Below the pieces are notes generated by a model, which saw only the letters and a program-made list of their open reading frames with translations, did no database searches and was not told the origin of the DNA. From assembly GCA_029883975.1 (NCBI GenBank), contig JAOUIL010000003.1, positions 1 through 64,000 on the forward strand: DNA of 64,000 nucleotides, read 5' to 3'. The position numbers were made by a program, and so were the translations under genes. Positions 24,671-33,219 of this stretch are shown here, piece after piece. Each line of letters starts with the position of its first letter. The stretch's first letter is position 1. Source of the DNA: Betaproteobacteria bacterium (GTDB taxonomy: Bacteria; Pseudomonadota; Gammaproteobacteria; Burkholderiales; SG8-39).

Positions 24671-26685
24671 CGCGTCACCCACACCAGCAACGCGATCACG
24701 GTGGCGAAGCTGTACAGCAGGTAGATGGCGATGCGCCCCTGCTGCAGCCGGCCGACGAAGCGCGCGGTCGCCTCCACCGCGCGCGCCGCCGGCAGGTAGA
24801 GCCAGTGCCAGAAATGGTCGCCCACCTCCACTGCGTAGCGCGGGCGCGCGTCGAAGGCGGTGGGCAGCTCGCGCTGCATGCGGAACAGCGGCTCGAAGAT
24901 CTGCCGCACCGGCTGGCCGAAGCCCTCGGCGGTGTCCTGCATGCGCGCGTTCTGCCACGGGTGGCCGCAGTCCCAGGCCGGCGCGCGGCGCACGCGCCCG
25001 TGGTACAGCCGCCGCACGAGGAAGAACGCGAGCGCGAAGCTCGCCGCCACGCCCGCGAGGAAGAACAGCGGCGCGTAGCTGGCGCGCTCGATCGACACCG
25101 GCACGAGCAGCCAGTTGCCGCCGGCGAGCGTCGTCAGGCTCGCGTGCACGAGCATCGTGGTCACCGGCGCGAGCACGTCCAGGCCCTGCGCGGGCAGCAG
25201 GCCGAGCGCGACGCAGCCCGCCATCAGCCACAGCATGCCGGTGCGCTCCCAGGGCCCGGCGTCGTGCGCGCCGGCGAGCTTTTCCTCGCGGTGCTGGCCG
25301 AGGAACACCACGCCGTAGAACTTGACCATCACGTAGCCGGCGAGCGCGGCCACCAGCGCGATCAGCGCCGCCACCGCGGGCACCAGCATGTTGAGGAACG
25401 AGTTGGGCAGGTGCGGGGTAAAGAGGAAGCTCTGCAGCAGCAGCCACTCCGAGACGAAGCCGCCGAGCGGCGGCAGCCCCGCGCTCGCCAGCACGCCGAG
25501 CAGCGTCGCCCAGCCGACCCAGGGCATGACGCGCATCAGCCCGCCCAGCCGCCCGAGGCTGCGCTCGCTGGTCGCGTGCAGCACCGCGCCGGTGGCGATG
25601 AACAGCAGGCTCTTGAAGAACGCGTGGCTCGCCACGTGGTAGAGCGCCGCGGTGAGCGCGAGCGCCGCCACCGCGTCCATGCCGTAGGCGGCGAACAGCA
25701 GCGCGAGCCCGATGCCGGCGAAGATCAGCCCGATATTCTCGACCGAGGACCAGGCGAGCAGGCGCTTCATGTCGGACTGCACCGCCGCGAACACCACGCC
25801 GAACAGCGCGGTGACCAGGCCGATGGCCAGCACCAGCACGCCCCACCACCAGATCTGCGCGGGCAGCAGGTCGTAGGCGACGCGCAGGAAGCCGTACACC
25901 GCGGTCTTCAGCATCACGCCGCTCATCAGCGCCGAGACGGGCGAGGGCGCCGCCGGGTGCGCTTCCGGCAGCCACACGTGCAGCGGCACGAGGCCCGCCT
26001 TGGCGCCGAAGCCGACGAGCGCGAGCACGAACGCGATCGAGGCCCAGAAGGGCGGGAGATTCTGCAGGCGCATGTTGGCGAAGCTGTAGTCGCCGGTGTT
26101 CGCCTGCAGCACGCCGAAGCAGAGCAGGATCGCGATGGCGCCCAGGTGCGCGATCAGCAGGTACAGGTAGCCCGCGCGGCGGATCTCGGCGCTGCGGTGG
26201 TTCGCGGTGACGAGGAAGAACGAGGCGAGCGCCATCGTCTCCCACATCACCATGAAGGCGTAGGCGTCGTCGGCCAGCACCACCAGCGCCATCGCGGCGA
26301 GGAACACGTGGTACTGGAAGCACAGCAGCCCGGGAGGCGTTCCCTCCGCGCGGCGGAAATACCCGGCGGAGAACAGCGAAACGCCGGCGGCGGCGCCGCC
26401 GATCACCATCAGGAAGAGCGCGGAGAGCGCGTCCAGCCGGAAGTGGAAGGGCAGCCCGGGCAGGCCGATCGGCAGCACCGCGGTCTGCGGCGTGCCCCAC
26501 ACCGCGGGCAGCGCGACGACGACCAGCGCGATCGCCACTGCGGCGCCGGCGGGAAACAGCACGCGCGCCACGAGCACGAAGCGCTGCAGCGCGGCGAGCC
26601 CCGCCACGCCGAGCACGATCCAGGCCGCGGCGAGCGCGAGCGCCGCAGCGAGCTGCGGGGCGGCGCTTACTTGCCCTCCCGGCAC
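24667..26685 (-). CDS. HyfB-family antiporter-like subunit (NuoL-like)
   Basis: 672 residues, the first and largest membrane subunit of the cluster. GAKAGLVPLHVWLPEAHPAAPSPVSALMSG is the proton_antipo_M signature, and LLAWSSVENIGLIFAGIG follows. The start is a GTG lying 19 bases inside the upstream gene; no better start exists in frame. With HyfC, E, F, G and I homologues it forms a six-subunit complex; no HyfH-like 2[4Fe-4S] subunit and no maturation genes are present. Confidence 0.87.
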   Translation of the reverse strand: MPGGQVSAAPQLAAALALAAAWIVLGVAGLAALQRFVLVARVLFPAGAAVAIALVVVALPAVWGTPQTAVLPIGLPGLPFHFRLDALSALFLMVIGGAAAGVSLFSAGYFRRAEGTPPGLLCFQYHVFLAAMALVVLADDAYAFMVMWETMALASFFLVTANHRSAEIRRAGYLYLLIAHLGAIAILLCFGVLQANTGDYSFANMRLQNLPPFWASIAFVLALVGFGAKAGLVPLHVWLPEAHPAAPSPVSALMSGVMLKTAVYGFLRVAYDLLPAQIWWWGVLVLAIGLVTALFGVVFAAVQSDMKRLLAWSSVENIGLIFAGIGLALLFAAYGMDAVAALALTAALYHVASHAFFKSLLFIATGAVLHATSERSLGRLGGLMRVMPWVGWATLLGVLASAGLPPLGGFVSEWLLLQSFLFTPHLPNSFLNMLVPAVAALIALVAALAGYVMVKFYGVVFLGQHREEKLAGAHDAGPWERTGMLWLMAGCVALGLLPAQGLDVLAPVTTMLVHASLTTLAGGNWLLVPVSIERASYAPLFFLAGVAASFALAFFLVRRLYHGRVRRAPAWDCGHPWQNARMQDTAEGFGQPVRQIFEPLFRMQRELPTAFDARPRYAVEVGDHFWHWLYLPAARAVEATARFVGRLQQGRIAIYLLYSFATVIALLVWVTR

Positions 26686-27071
26686 TCGTGCAGCTGGCGG
26701 TACACGTGCCCGTTCCTGCCGGAGACGAACGCGTACACGAAGTCGGCGCCGCCCGCGGCGCGGCCGCGCGCGCCGTAGCGCACGAACACGCAGTCGCTCA
26801 TCATCTGCGCGTCGGCGCGGTAGTCGCCCGCGTCGCCCGAGCGCAGCAGCCGCAGCGCCACGCCGCGCTCGCCCACGCGCCGCAGCTCGAACTCCAGGTC
26901 GCGTCCCACCAGGTAGCGGCAGCCGAGGCTGCCGTCGGCCTCCAGGTCGCAGCGCGCGCCGCGCCGCGTCGCCTCGTAGGGCGGTTCGAGCGCGTCCGCG
27001 GGCGCGGCGGCGACGAGCGCCGCCGCAGCCAGCGCCCGCCTAAACGCGCCGCCCGGTGTAGTCCTCGGCAA
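26667..27071 (-). CDS. Hypothetical secreted protein
   Basis: 134 residues with signal peptide FRRALAAAALVAAAPADA. The mature part has cysteines at CDLEADGSLGCRYLVG and near the C-terminus (HECREGK), suggesting a disulfide-linked periplasmic protein. No family is recognised. It overlaps both the KTSC gene and HyfB, so it is embedded in the operon. A role with the complex is conceivable but unsupported. Confidence 0.6.
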   Translation of the reverse strand: MPRTTPGGAFRRALAAAALVAAAPADALEPPYEATRRGARCDLEADGSLGCRYLVGRDLEFELRRVGERGVALRLLRSGDAGDYRADAQMMSDCVFVRYGARGRAAGGADFVYAFVSGRNGHVYRQLHECREGK

Positions 27072-27249
27072 TCTTGTCGTCGTAGAAGGTGGTGGGGTTC
27101 GGCGCCGCCATGAAGCGCCGGTAGACCTCGGGATAGACCTTCGGGTACTGCCAGACCTGGCCGTTGGCGAGCTCCACTTCCAGCGTCTGGTTCTTCTCGT
27201 CGTAGCCGACCGCGCGGATCTTCGAGGAGTTGACGCGCTTGCGGTCCAT
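27040..27249 (-). CDS. KTSC domain protein
   Basis: 69 residues, entirely the KTSC domain: RVNSSKIRAVGYDEKNQTLEVELANGQVWQYPKVYPEVYRRFM. The domain is found at the C-terminus of some lysyl-tRNA synthetases and as stand-alone small proteins. No function is established. It is coupled to the methyltransferase by a TGATG overlap. Confidence 0.82.
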   Translation of the reverse strand: MDRKRVNSSKIRAVGYDEKNQTLEVELANGQVWQYPKVYPEVYRRFMAAPNPTTFYDDKIAEDYTGRRV

Positions 27250-28043
27250 CAGCGCACCCGCTTCGCGTTCCAGGCGCCGCCGCTGTCGACCGCGCCCTCG
27301 ATCGCCGCACCCTGCACGCGGCCGCTGTAGGTCTTGCCGGCCAGCCTGAACGACAGGCGCTCGCCGCGCAGCGCCACGTTCTCGAGCGCCACGTCCCCGC
27401 CCTTGGCGCGCGCGGTGCCGCTGACGCGGGTGATCTGCTGCTTCAGGTCGAGCGTCACCGGGCCGCCGGGCAGGCTCGCCGTCCAGCGTCCCTCGACCTT
27501 CGCCGGCACCACGTACAGGTAGATCAGCGTCGTGGTCACGCCGCTGATCTGCACCTTCTCCTCGAGGTCCATCTGCACGTACTTTTCCGGGATCCAGCCG
27601 GACAGCGGATAGTCGTGCGACAGCACGCGCGTGCCGGGGCGCAGCTCGGCGAGCAGCTTGTCGCGCAGCAGGTTCACGGTCTCGGGCAGCAGGTACAGGG
27701 TGAGCACCGTGGCGCGCGAGATGTCGGTCTTGAACAGGTCGGCCTTGACGAACTTCACGCGATCGGCGATGCCCTCGCGCTGCGCGTCGGCGTTCGCCTG
27801 GCGCACCAGCTCGTCCTTGATCTCGACGCCGAAGCCGCTCGCGCCGAACACCAGCGCCGCGGTGCGCACGATGCGCCCGTCTCCCGAGCCGAGGTCGACG
27901 AGGAAGTCCGTCGGGCCGACGTCGGCGTACTCCAGCATCTTCGACACCACGCTCTGCGGCGAGGGCACGTACGGCCCGGCGTCGACCGGCTTGTCGGCCA
28001 GCGCGGCGAGCGGCAGCAGCAGCGCGAGCGCCAGCAGCCTCAC
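27249..28043 (-). CDS. Exported class I SAM methyltransferase-like protein
   Basis: 264 residues. An N-terminal signal-like segment (MRLLALALLLPLAALA, GTG start) precedes PYVPSPQSVVSKMLEYADV and the AdoMet motif DFLVDLGSGDGRIVRTAA. The C-terminal about 80 residues look like an added beta domain. A secreted methyltransferase is odd because AdoMet is cytosolic; the signal may be a membrane anchor. The GTG overlaps the recJ stop (GTGA). Confidence 0.72.
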   Translation of the reverse strand: MRLLALALLLPLAALADKPVDAGPYVPSPQSVVSKMLEYADVGPTDFLVDLGSGDGRIVRTAALVFGASGFGVEIKDELVRQANADAQREGIADRVKFVKADLFKTDISRATVLTLYLLPETVNLLRDKLLAELRPGTRVLSHDYPLSGWIPEKYVQMDLEEKVQISGVTTTLIYLYVVPAKVEGRWTASLPGGPVTLDLKQQITRVSGTARAKGGDVALENVALRGERLSFRLAGKTYSGRVQGAAIEGAVDSGGAWNAKRVR

Positions 28044-29728
28044 GGCGCTTCCACGTGCTCGACGTTGACCTGCACCGACGGCACGCCCTGCCAGTCGTTC
28101 ACGCTCAGCCGGTAGGCGGCGCGAAAGCGGGCGGGCAGAGGGTCGAGGGCGTTGAAGCGCATGGCGTCCAGTCGCCGGCCGTCCATCACGAGCTTGAGCT
28201 TGGAGTGCTTTTCGCCGACGACGCGCTGGCTTTCGAGCGCGAATGTATCGCAGAAGAGCGGCGCCGGAAAGCCCGGGCCCCAGACGCCCGCCTCCAGCAG
28301 CTGCGCGAGGCCGAGCGAGAGCTCGGATGCGCTCAGGTTGCCGTCGGTCTCGACGGTGCGCGTCAGCGCCTCGCGCGGCATGGTCTGCTCGGCGACCTGC
28401 GCCAGCACCTCGCGGAAGCGCTCGAAGTCGGCGGCGCGCAGCGTGAGGCCCGCGGCCTGGGCGTGCCCGCCGAAGCGCGCGACGAGGCCCGGCGCGCGCT
28501 TGGCGACCAGGTCGAGGCAGTCGCGCAGGTGAAACCCCGGGATCGAGCGTCCCGAGCCGCGAATGTCGCCGCCCGCCGACGGGGCGAAGCAGAACACCGG
28601 GCGGTGCAGCCGCTCGCGCAGGCGCGCGGCGAGGATGCCCACCACGCCCTGGTGCCACGAGGGATCGTAGAAGGCGGCCGCCGCGCCCGGCGCCTCGGCG
28701 ATCGCTTCCGCCGCGGCCCTGGCCTGCTCGAGCATGCCGGCCTCGATCCTGCGGCGCTCGCGGTTGAGGCGGTCGAGCTCCAGCGCGCCGTTCGCCGCCG
28801 CGCCCGGGTCGTCGGTCACCAGGCAGGCGATGCCCAGGCTCATGTCCGCCAGGCGCCCCGCGGCATTCAGGCGCGGGCCGAGCACGAAGCCCAGGTCGAA
28901 GCCGCCGGCCTGCGCCGGCGCGCGTCCCGCGGCGCGCAGCAGCGCGTCGATCCCGGGCTGCGATTTCCCTGCGCGGACGCGCTTCAGGCCTTGCGCGACG
29001 AGGATGCGGTTGTTGGCGTCGAGCGGCACCACGTCGGCGACCGTGCCGAGCGCCACCAGGTCGGTGAGCGCGGCGAGGTTGGGCTCGGGCTTGCCGTCGA
29101 AGGCGCCGCGCCGGCGCAGCTCGGCGCGCAGCGCGAGCATCACGTAGAACATGACGCCGACGCCGGCGAGCGCCTTGGAGGCGAAGCCGCAGCCCGGCTG
29201 GTTGGGATTGACGATGCACGCCGCGCGTGGCAACTCGGCGCCGGGCAGGTGATGGTCCGTGATCAGCGTGTCGATGCCGAGCTGCCGCGCGCGCTCCACG
29301 CCCTCGACGCTCGCGATGCCGTTGTCCACCGTGATCAGCAGCTGCGGCCTGCGCCCGGCCGCGAGGTCGGCGAGCTCGGGCGTCAGGCCATAGCCCAACT
29401 CGAAGCGGTTGGGCACCAGGTAATCCACCTCGGCGCCCATCGCCGAGAGCGCGCGCATGCCGACCGCGCAGGCGGTGGCGCCGTCGGCGTCATAGTCGGC
29501 GACGATCAGCAGGCGCCTTTTCGCCGCGATGGCGTCCGCGAGCAGCGCCGCGGCCTCCTCGCAGCGCGCGAGCGAAGCCGGCGGCAGCAGCCGCCGCACG
29601 TCGTCGTCGAGCTCGGCGGCCGAGCGCACGCGCCGCGCGGCGTACACGCGCGCCAGCACCGGGTGCACGCCGGCGTTCACCAGCGCCCGGCGGTCCGCCT
29701 CGCTGAAGGCGCGCTCAACGATGCGCAT
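28040..29728 (-). CDS. recJ: Single-stranded-DNA-specific exonuclease RecJ
   Basis: 562 residues. DHH-family motifs include VADYDADGATACAVG, VDNGIASVEG and TDHHLPG, followed by the DHHA1 domain with the GGHAQAAGLTL signature. It degrades single-stranded DNA 5' to 3' in mismatch repair and RecFOR recombination. It overlaps the RpfE-like gene by 14 bases and the methyltransferase by four. Confidence 0.95.
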   Translation of the reverse strand: MRIVERAFSEADRRALVNAGVHPVLARVYAARRVRSAAELDDDVRRLLPPASLARCEEAAALLADAIAAKRRLLIVADYDADGATACAVGMRALSAMGAEVDYLVPNRFELGYGLTPELADLAAGRRPQLLITVDNGIASVEGVERARQLGIDTLITDHHLPGAELPRAACIVNPNQPGCGFASKALAGVGVMFYVMLALRAELRRRGAFDGKPEPNLAALTDLVALGTVADVVPLDANNRILVAQGLKRVRAGKSQPGIDALLRAAGRAPAQAGGFDLGFVLGPRLNAAGRLADMSLGIACLVTDDPGAAANGALELDRLNRERRRIEAGMLEQARAAAEAIAEAPGAAAAFYDPSWHQGVVGILAARLRERLHRPVFCFAPSAGGDIRGSGRSIPGFHLRDCLDLVAKRAPGLVARFGGHAQAAGLTLRAADFERFREVLAQVAEQTMPREALTRTVETDGNLSASELSLGLAQLLEAGVWGPGFPAPLFCDTFALESQRVVGEKHSKLKLVMDGRRLDAMRFNALDPLPARFRAAYRLSVNDWQGVPSVQVNVEHVEAP

Positions 29729-30605
29729 GGCTCTCGAGCGGGCGCGCGCGCCGCCAGAAGCGCCGCAGATCGTGGCGCGCGGCTTCCACGGCGAGCCCCG
29801 CCCCGGGCGCGTGCAGGGTCAGCATGCCAAGGCGGCCCGCGCGCAGCGCTTCGAGCAGCGGCGCGAACCAGGCTTCGTCCATCGCGCCCTCGAGCGCGCC
29901 GAGCTGGACGAGGTGGCGTCCTGCGCCGGGCAGCGCCGCCAGCCACTCGGCGGCCGCGCGCGGGGCCGCGTGCGATTCGATGCCGGCGGCGCGCGCCAGG
30001 CCGCGCGCGAGCGGATCGTCCGAGGCGATCGAGCGCCACGGCGCGCGCAGCGCTGCAGGCAGCTCCCCCGCGCCCCACAGCCAGACGCCGTTCGCCGCGG
30101 CCTCGCGGCCTTCGTTCGCCGGGTGGTCGTGCAGCGCCATCTGGATCTCGTTCAAGAGCGCGGGCCACGGCGCGGCGGGCATGCACTCGGCGAAATCGCG
30201 CCCCCAGACTTCCGCGGCCGGCGGCGCGTCGATCGGCGCGGGCGCGCTCGACATCGTCCACGCGTCCGGGGTCGCGGCGCGGAACTCGTGGCGCCCGGCG
30301 AAGTGGCGGTTGAGCGTCCCGACGAGCGCGTCCGCGGCCCGCGCGTCGAGCGCCGTGGCGGGCACGATCACCACCCGGTCGCGCAGCACGCGGTAGTGCA
30401 CCGGATCGGCGCGCAGCCGGAATCCCGCCTCGCCCGCGGTGAGCGCGCCCGCGGGAACCGGGTCGAGCCCGCAGGCGCGGCCGAGCCATGCCGCGGCGCC
30501 TTGCGGGTCGGCGCGCGTCGCGCGCCCGCGCGCGAGCAGCAGCTCGAGCGCCGGCAGCCGCGCCTCGGCCGCCAGCGCGCCGGCGAGCATCAGCTCGCAG
30601 TGCAT
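29715..30605 (-). CDS. RpfE-like conserved regulatory protein (COG4255 type)
   Basis: 296 residues. LRADPVHYRVLRDRVVI, ADALVGTLNRHFAG and NEIQMALHDHPANEGREAAANGVWLWGAG are characteristic of a family found next to recJ in betaproteobacteria and sometimes annotated as phosphoglycerate mutase or RpfE. No catalytic role is established. The start overlaps the end of the exonuclease gene. Confidence 0.7.
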   Translation of the reverse strand: MHCELMLAGALAAEARLPALELLLARGRATRADPQGAAAWLGRACGLDPVPAGALTAGEAGFRLRADPVHYRVLRDRVVIVPATALDARAADALVGTLNRHFAGRHEFRAATPDAWTMSSAPAPIDAPPAAEVWGRDFAECMPAAPWPALLNEIQMALHDHPANEGREAAANGVWLWGAGELPAALRAPWRSIASDDPLARGLARAAGIESHAAPRAAAEWLAALPGAGRHLVQLGALEGAMDEAWFAPLLEALRAGRLGMLTLHAPGAGLAVEAARHDLRRFWRRARPLESHAHR

Positions 30606-31978
30606 GCCAGCTCGACGATGCGCGCGCGGCGCCCGAGCAGGTGCCGCACGAGGAGCTTGTACTGGTCGAGATCGAACCTGGGGCGGCGCGCTGCCTCCAG
30701 CAGCGCGGCCACCTCGTCTTCCGACCTCGCGGTGCCGAGGTAGCACCACTGGTGCACGACGTGCAATTCGCTCGCCTCGCGCTCGCGGTCCTCCTCCAGC
30801 ACGCCGACCGGGCCGCGCCAGGGCCAGGCGGCGGTCTTCATGCCGGCGAGCGCCGCGGCGAGCCGCGCGTGGTGCGCGGCCGGTGATTCCTTCGCCGCGC
30901 ACAGGCCCGCGCAGCGCCCGATCTGGTGGCGGAAGCACGCGCCCTTCCTCGCGCGCTCGAAGCCCAGGGACTGCAGGCACAGGCCGTGCGCGTCGGCCAG
31001 GCCGCGCAGCGCCTCGAGCGCCGCGCGCTTCGAGCGGAACAGGCCGTGCACGTGCTCGAGCCCTTCGGCGCCGAAATCCCGCGCGAGGCGCAGGCGCAGG
31101 CCGTCGAAGGCGAAGCCGCACAGTTCCGTGGCGCGGCGCAGCTGCCGGTTGAACACGGGCAGCAGCTCCTTGACCAGCGCCGCCTCGCGCAGCAGCGCGC
31201 CGAGCTCGCCCGCGGTGCGCTGCCACTCGATGCGGCGCACTTCGCGCGCGAGCTGCATCTCCCTGCCCGAGCGCAGGTCGCCGGCGAAGTGCGCGAGCAC
31301 GCGCGAGCGCATGTGCTTCGACTTGCCGACGTAGAGCGGCGTGCCGCCCTCGCCGTAGAACAGGTATACGCCCGGCGCCTCGGGGATCTCGTCCACCATC
31401 GCCGGATCGAGGTGCGGCGGCAGCGACGGCTGCTTGGCCACCTGGCGCGCGGCCACCGCCATCACCTCCGCGCCGCGCTCCTCGGCGGCGAGGCGCAGGA
31501 ACTGCCAGACCGCGTCGGCGTCGCCGAGCGCGCGGTGGCGCGCGCGGCATTGCAGCCCGTGGCGCGCGATCAGGCTGTCGAGGTTGTGGCGCGCATGCTC
31601 CGGGTACAGGCGCCGCGACAGGCGCACCGTGCACAGCGTCTTCGCGCGGAAGTCGAGCCCGGCGCGCGCGAACTCTCGCTTCAGGAACCCGTAATCGAAG
31701 CGCGCGTTGTGCGCGACGAACACGCGGCCCTGCAGGCGCTCGTGCAGGTCCCCGGCGAGGCGCCCGAAGGTCGGTGCGCCCGCCACCATGTCGTTGGTGA
31801 TGCCGGTGAGCGCCTGGATGGCCGCGGGGATCGGTGTTTCCGGGTTGACGAGCGTCGACCACTCGTCGCGCACCTCGCCGCCCTCGACCTCGATGACCGC
31901 GATCTCGGTGACGCGGTCGTGCGCCGGGTGCGCGCCGGTGGTTTCCAGGTCGACGATGGCGAGGGGCGCGTCCAGCAT
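30590..31978 (-). CDS. 3'-5' exonuclease / GIY-YIG nuclease fusion protein
   Basis: 462 residues. The N-terminal DnaQ-type exonuclease domain has DLETTG, HNARFDYGFL and HRALGDADA (the DEDDh acidic residues). A UvrC/Cho-like GIY-YIG domain follows (APGVYLFYGEGGTPLYVGKS, about residue 205). The C-terminal part carries a cysteine-rich CFRHQIGRCAGLC. Probably DNA repair. It heads the thirteen-gene overlapping chain. The LysE gene ends 24 bases upstream. Confidence 0.85.
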   Translation of the reverse strand: MLDAPLAIVDLETTGAHPAHDRVTEIAVIEVEGGEVRDEWSTLVNPETPIPAAIQALTGITNDMVAGAPTFGRLAGDLHERLQGRVFVAHNARFDYGFLKREFARAGLDFRAKTLCTVRLSRRLYPEHARHNLDSLIARHGLQCRARHRALGDADAVWQFLRLAAEERGAEVMAVAARQVAKQPSLPPHLDPAMVDEIPEAPGVYLFYGEGGTPLYVGKSKHMRSRVLAHFAGDLRSGREMQLAREVRRIEWQRTAGELGALLREAALVKELLPVFNRQLRRATELCGFAFDGLRLRLARDFGAEGLEHVHGLFRSKRAALEALRGLADAHGLCLQSLGFERARKGACFRHQIGRCAGLCAAKESPAAHHARLAAALAGMKTAAWPWRGPVGVLEEDREREASELHVVHQWCYLGTARSEDEVAALLEAARRPRFDLDQYKLLVRHLLGRRARIVELACTAS

Positions 31979-32002
31979 GGATATACGTCCAGTACCGGGA
32001 CT

Positions 32003-32614
32003 CTAGCGCAAAAGCTGCGCGATCTGCCACGCCGCGAAGCCGAGGATGGTCGCGCCCGAGACGAAGTTGATGCCGCGCAGCAGGCGCGCGTCGAGCCGCG
32101 CGCGCAGGCGGCCGGCGCCGAGCGCGAGGATCAGCCACCACGACGCCGAGCCGAGGAACACCGCGAGCGTGATCGCCGCGGCGGCCGCGTAGTCCGCGCT
32201 CGCCGCGAGCCCGAGCCCGGCGAAGATGGCGGCGAAGGCGAGGATGGTGGGCGGGTTGGCGAGCGTGAGCGCGAGCGTCGAGAGGAAGGCCTGCGCGAGG
32301 CTCGCCGGCTTCTCCGGCGCGCCGTCCGCGCTCGGCTTCGCCATGAGCGTCTGCACGCCGAGCCAGACGAGGAACGCCGCGCCGGCGAGCCCGATCCAGA
32401 ACGCGTGCGCGAGCAGCACGCCCGAGATCGCGGTGAGGCCGAAGGCCGCCACCGCGCCGTAGAAGCCGTCCGCGAGCGCGATCCCCATGCCGGAGGCGAG
32501 GCCGGTCGCGGCGCCGAAGGCGAGCGTGCGGCGCAGGCACAGCACCCACATCGGGCCGACGGTCGCGGCGAGCAGGAAGCCGAAGGCGAGGCCCTTGAGA
32601 AAGAGGCCGCTCAT
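32003..32614 (-). CDS. LysE-family exporter
   Basis: 203 residues with six helices. The N-terminus MSGLFLKGLAFGFLLAATVGPMWVLCLRRTL and the central ANPPTILAFAAIFAGLGLA are LysE/RhtB family features. It probably exports an amino acid or related compound. The ATG overlaps the GST stop (ATGA). Confidence 0.82.
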   Translation of the reverse strand: MSGLFLKGLAFGFLLAATVGPMWVLCLRRTLAFGAATGLASGMGIALADGFYGAVAAFGLTAISGVLLAHAFWIGLAGAAFLVWLGVQTLMAKPSADGAPEKPASLAQAFLSTLALTLANPPTILAFAAIFAGLGLAASADYAAAAAITLAVFLGSASWWLILALGAGRLRARLDARLLRGINFVSGATILGFAAWQIAQLLR

Positions 32615-33210
32615 CCGAGCGGCACGTGGCGCGGCTCGGCGCGCACGCGCGCCAGCCACGCGTTCACCGCCGGGAAGGCTCCCAGGTCGAAGCCGCCGTC
32701 GGCGGCGCAATGCGTGTAGGCGTACAGCGCGATGTCGGCGATGGTGTAGCGGCCGGCGGCGAAGAACGGCTCCTTGCCCAGGTGCTGCTCCATCACGGCG
32801 AGCGCCTTGCGCCCGCGCTCCTGCAGGCGCGGCAGCTCGGCGCGGCGCGGCGAGTCGGGCGGCTGGTACCGGAGGATGGCGCGCGCCACCGCGATGCACG
32901 GCTCGTGGCTGTACTGCTCGAAGAACATCCACTGCAGCACGCGCGCGCGCTCCAGGCGCCCGGCGGGCAGGAGCGGCGTGCCCTCGGCGAGGTAGTGCAG
33001 GATCGCGCCCGACTCGGGCAGGAAGCCGCCGTCCGCGAGCTCGAGCGTCGGCACCTGGCCGTTCGGGTTGCGCGCGAGGAATTCCGCCGTGCGCGTCTCG
33101 CCCTTCGTCGTGCTCACCTCGATCCAGCGGTAGGGCAGCCGCAGCTGCTCCAGCGCGAGCTTCACCTTGTAGCAGTTGCCCGAATCCGCCATGCCGTACA
33201 CCGTGACCAT
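32611..33210 (-). CDS. Glutathione S-transferase family protein
   Basis: 199 residues. MVTVYGMADSGNCYKVKLALEQL has the N-terminal serine/cysteine region, NPNGQVPTLELADGGFLPESGAILHYLAEG the glutathione-binding loop, and FAAGRYTIADIALYAYTH the C-terminal domain capping box. The substrate is unknown. It is translationally coupled to the LysE gene. Confidence 0.88.
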   Translation of the reverse strand: MVTVYGMADSGNCYKVKLALEQLRLPYRWIEVSTTKGETRTAEFLARNPNGQVPTLELADGGFLPESGAILHYLAEGTPLLPAGRLERARVLQWMFFEQYSHEPCIAVARAILRYQPPDSPRRAELPRLQERGRKALAVMEQHLGKEPFFAAGRYTIADIALYAYTHCAADGGFDLGAFPAVNAWLARVRAEPRHVPLG

Positions 33211-33219
33211 TCCTGCCTC

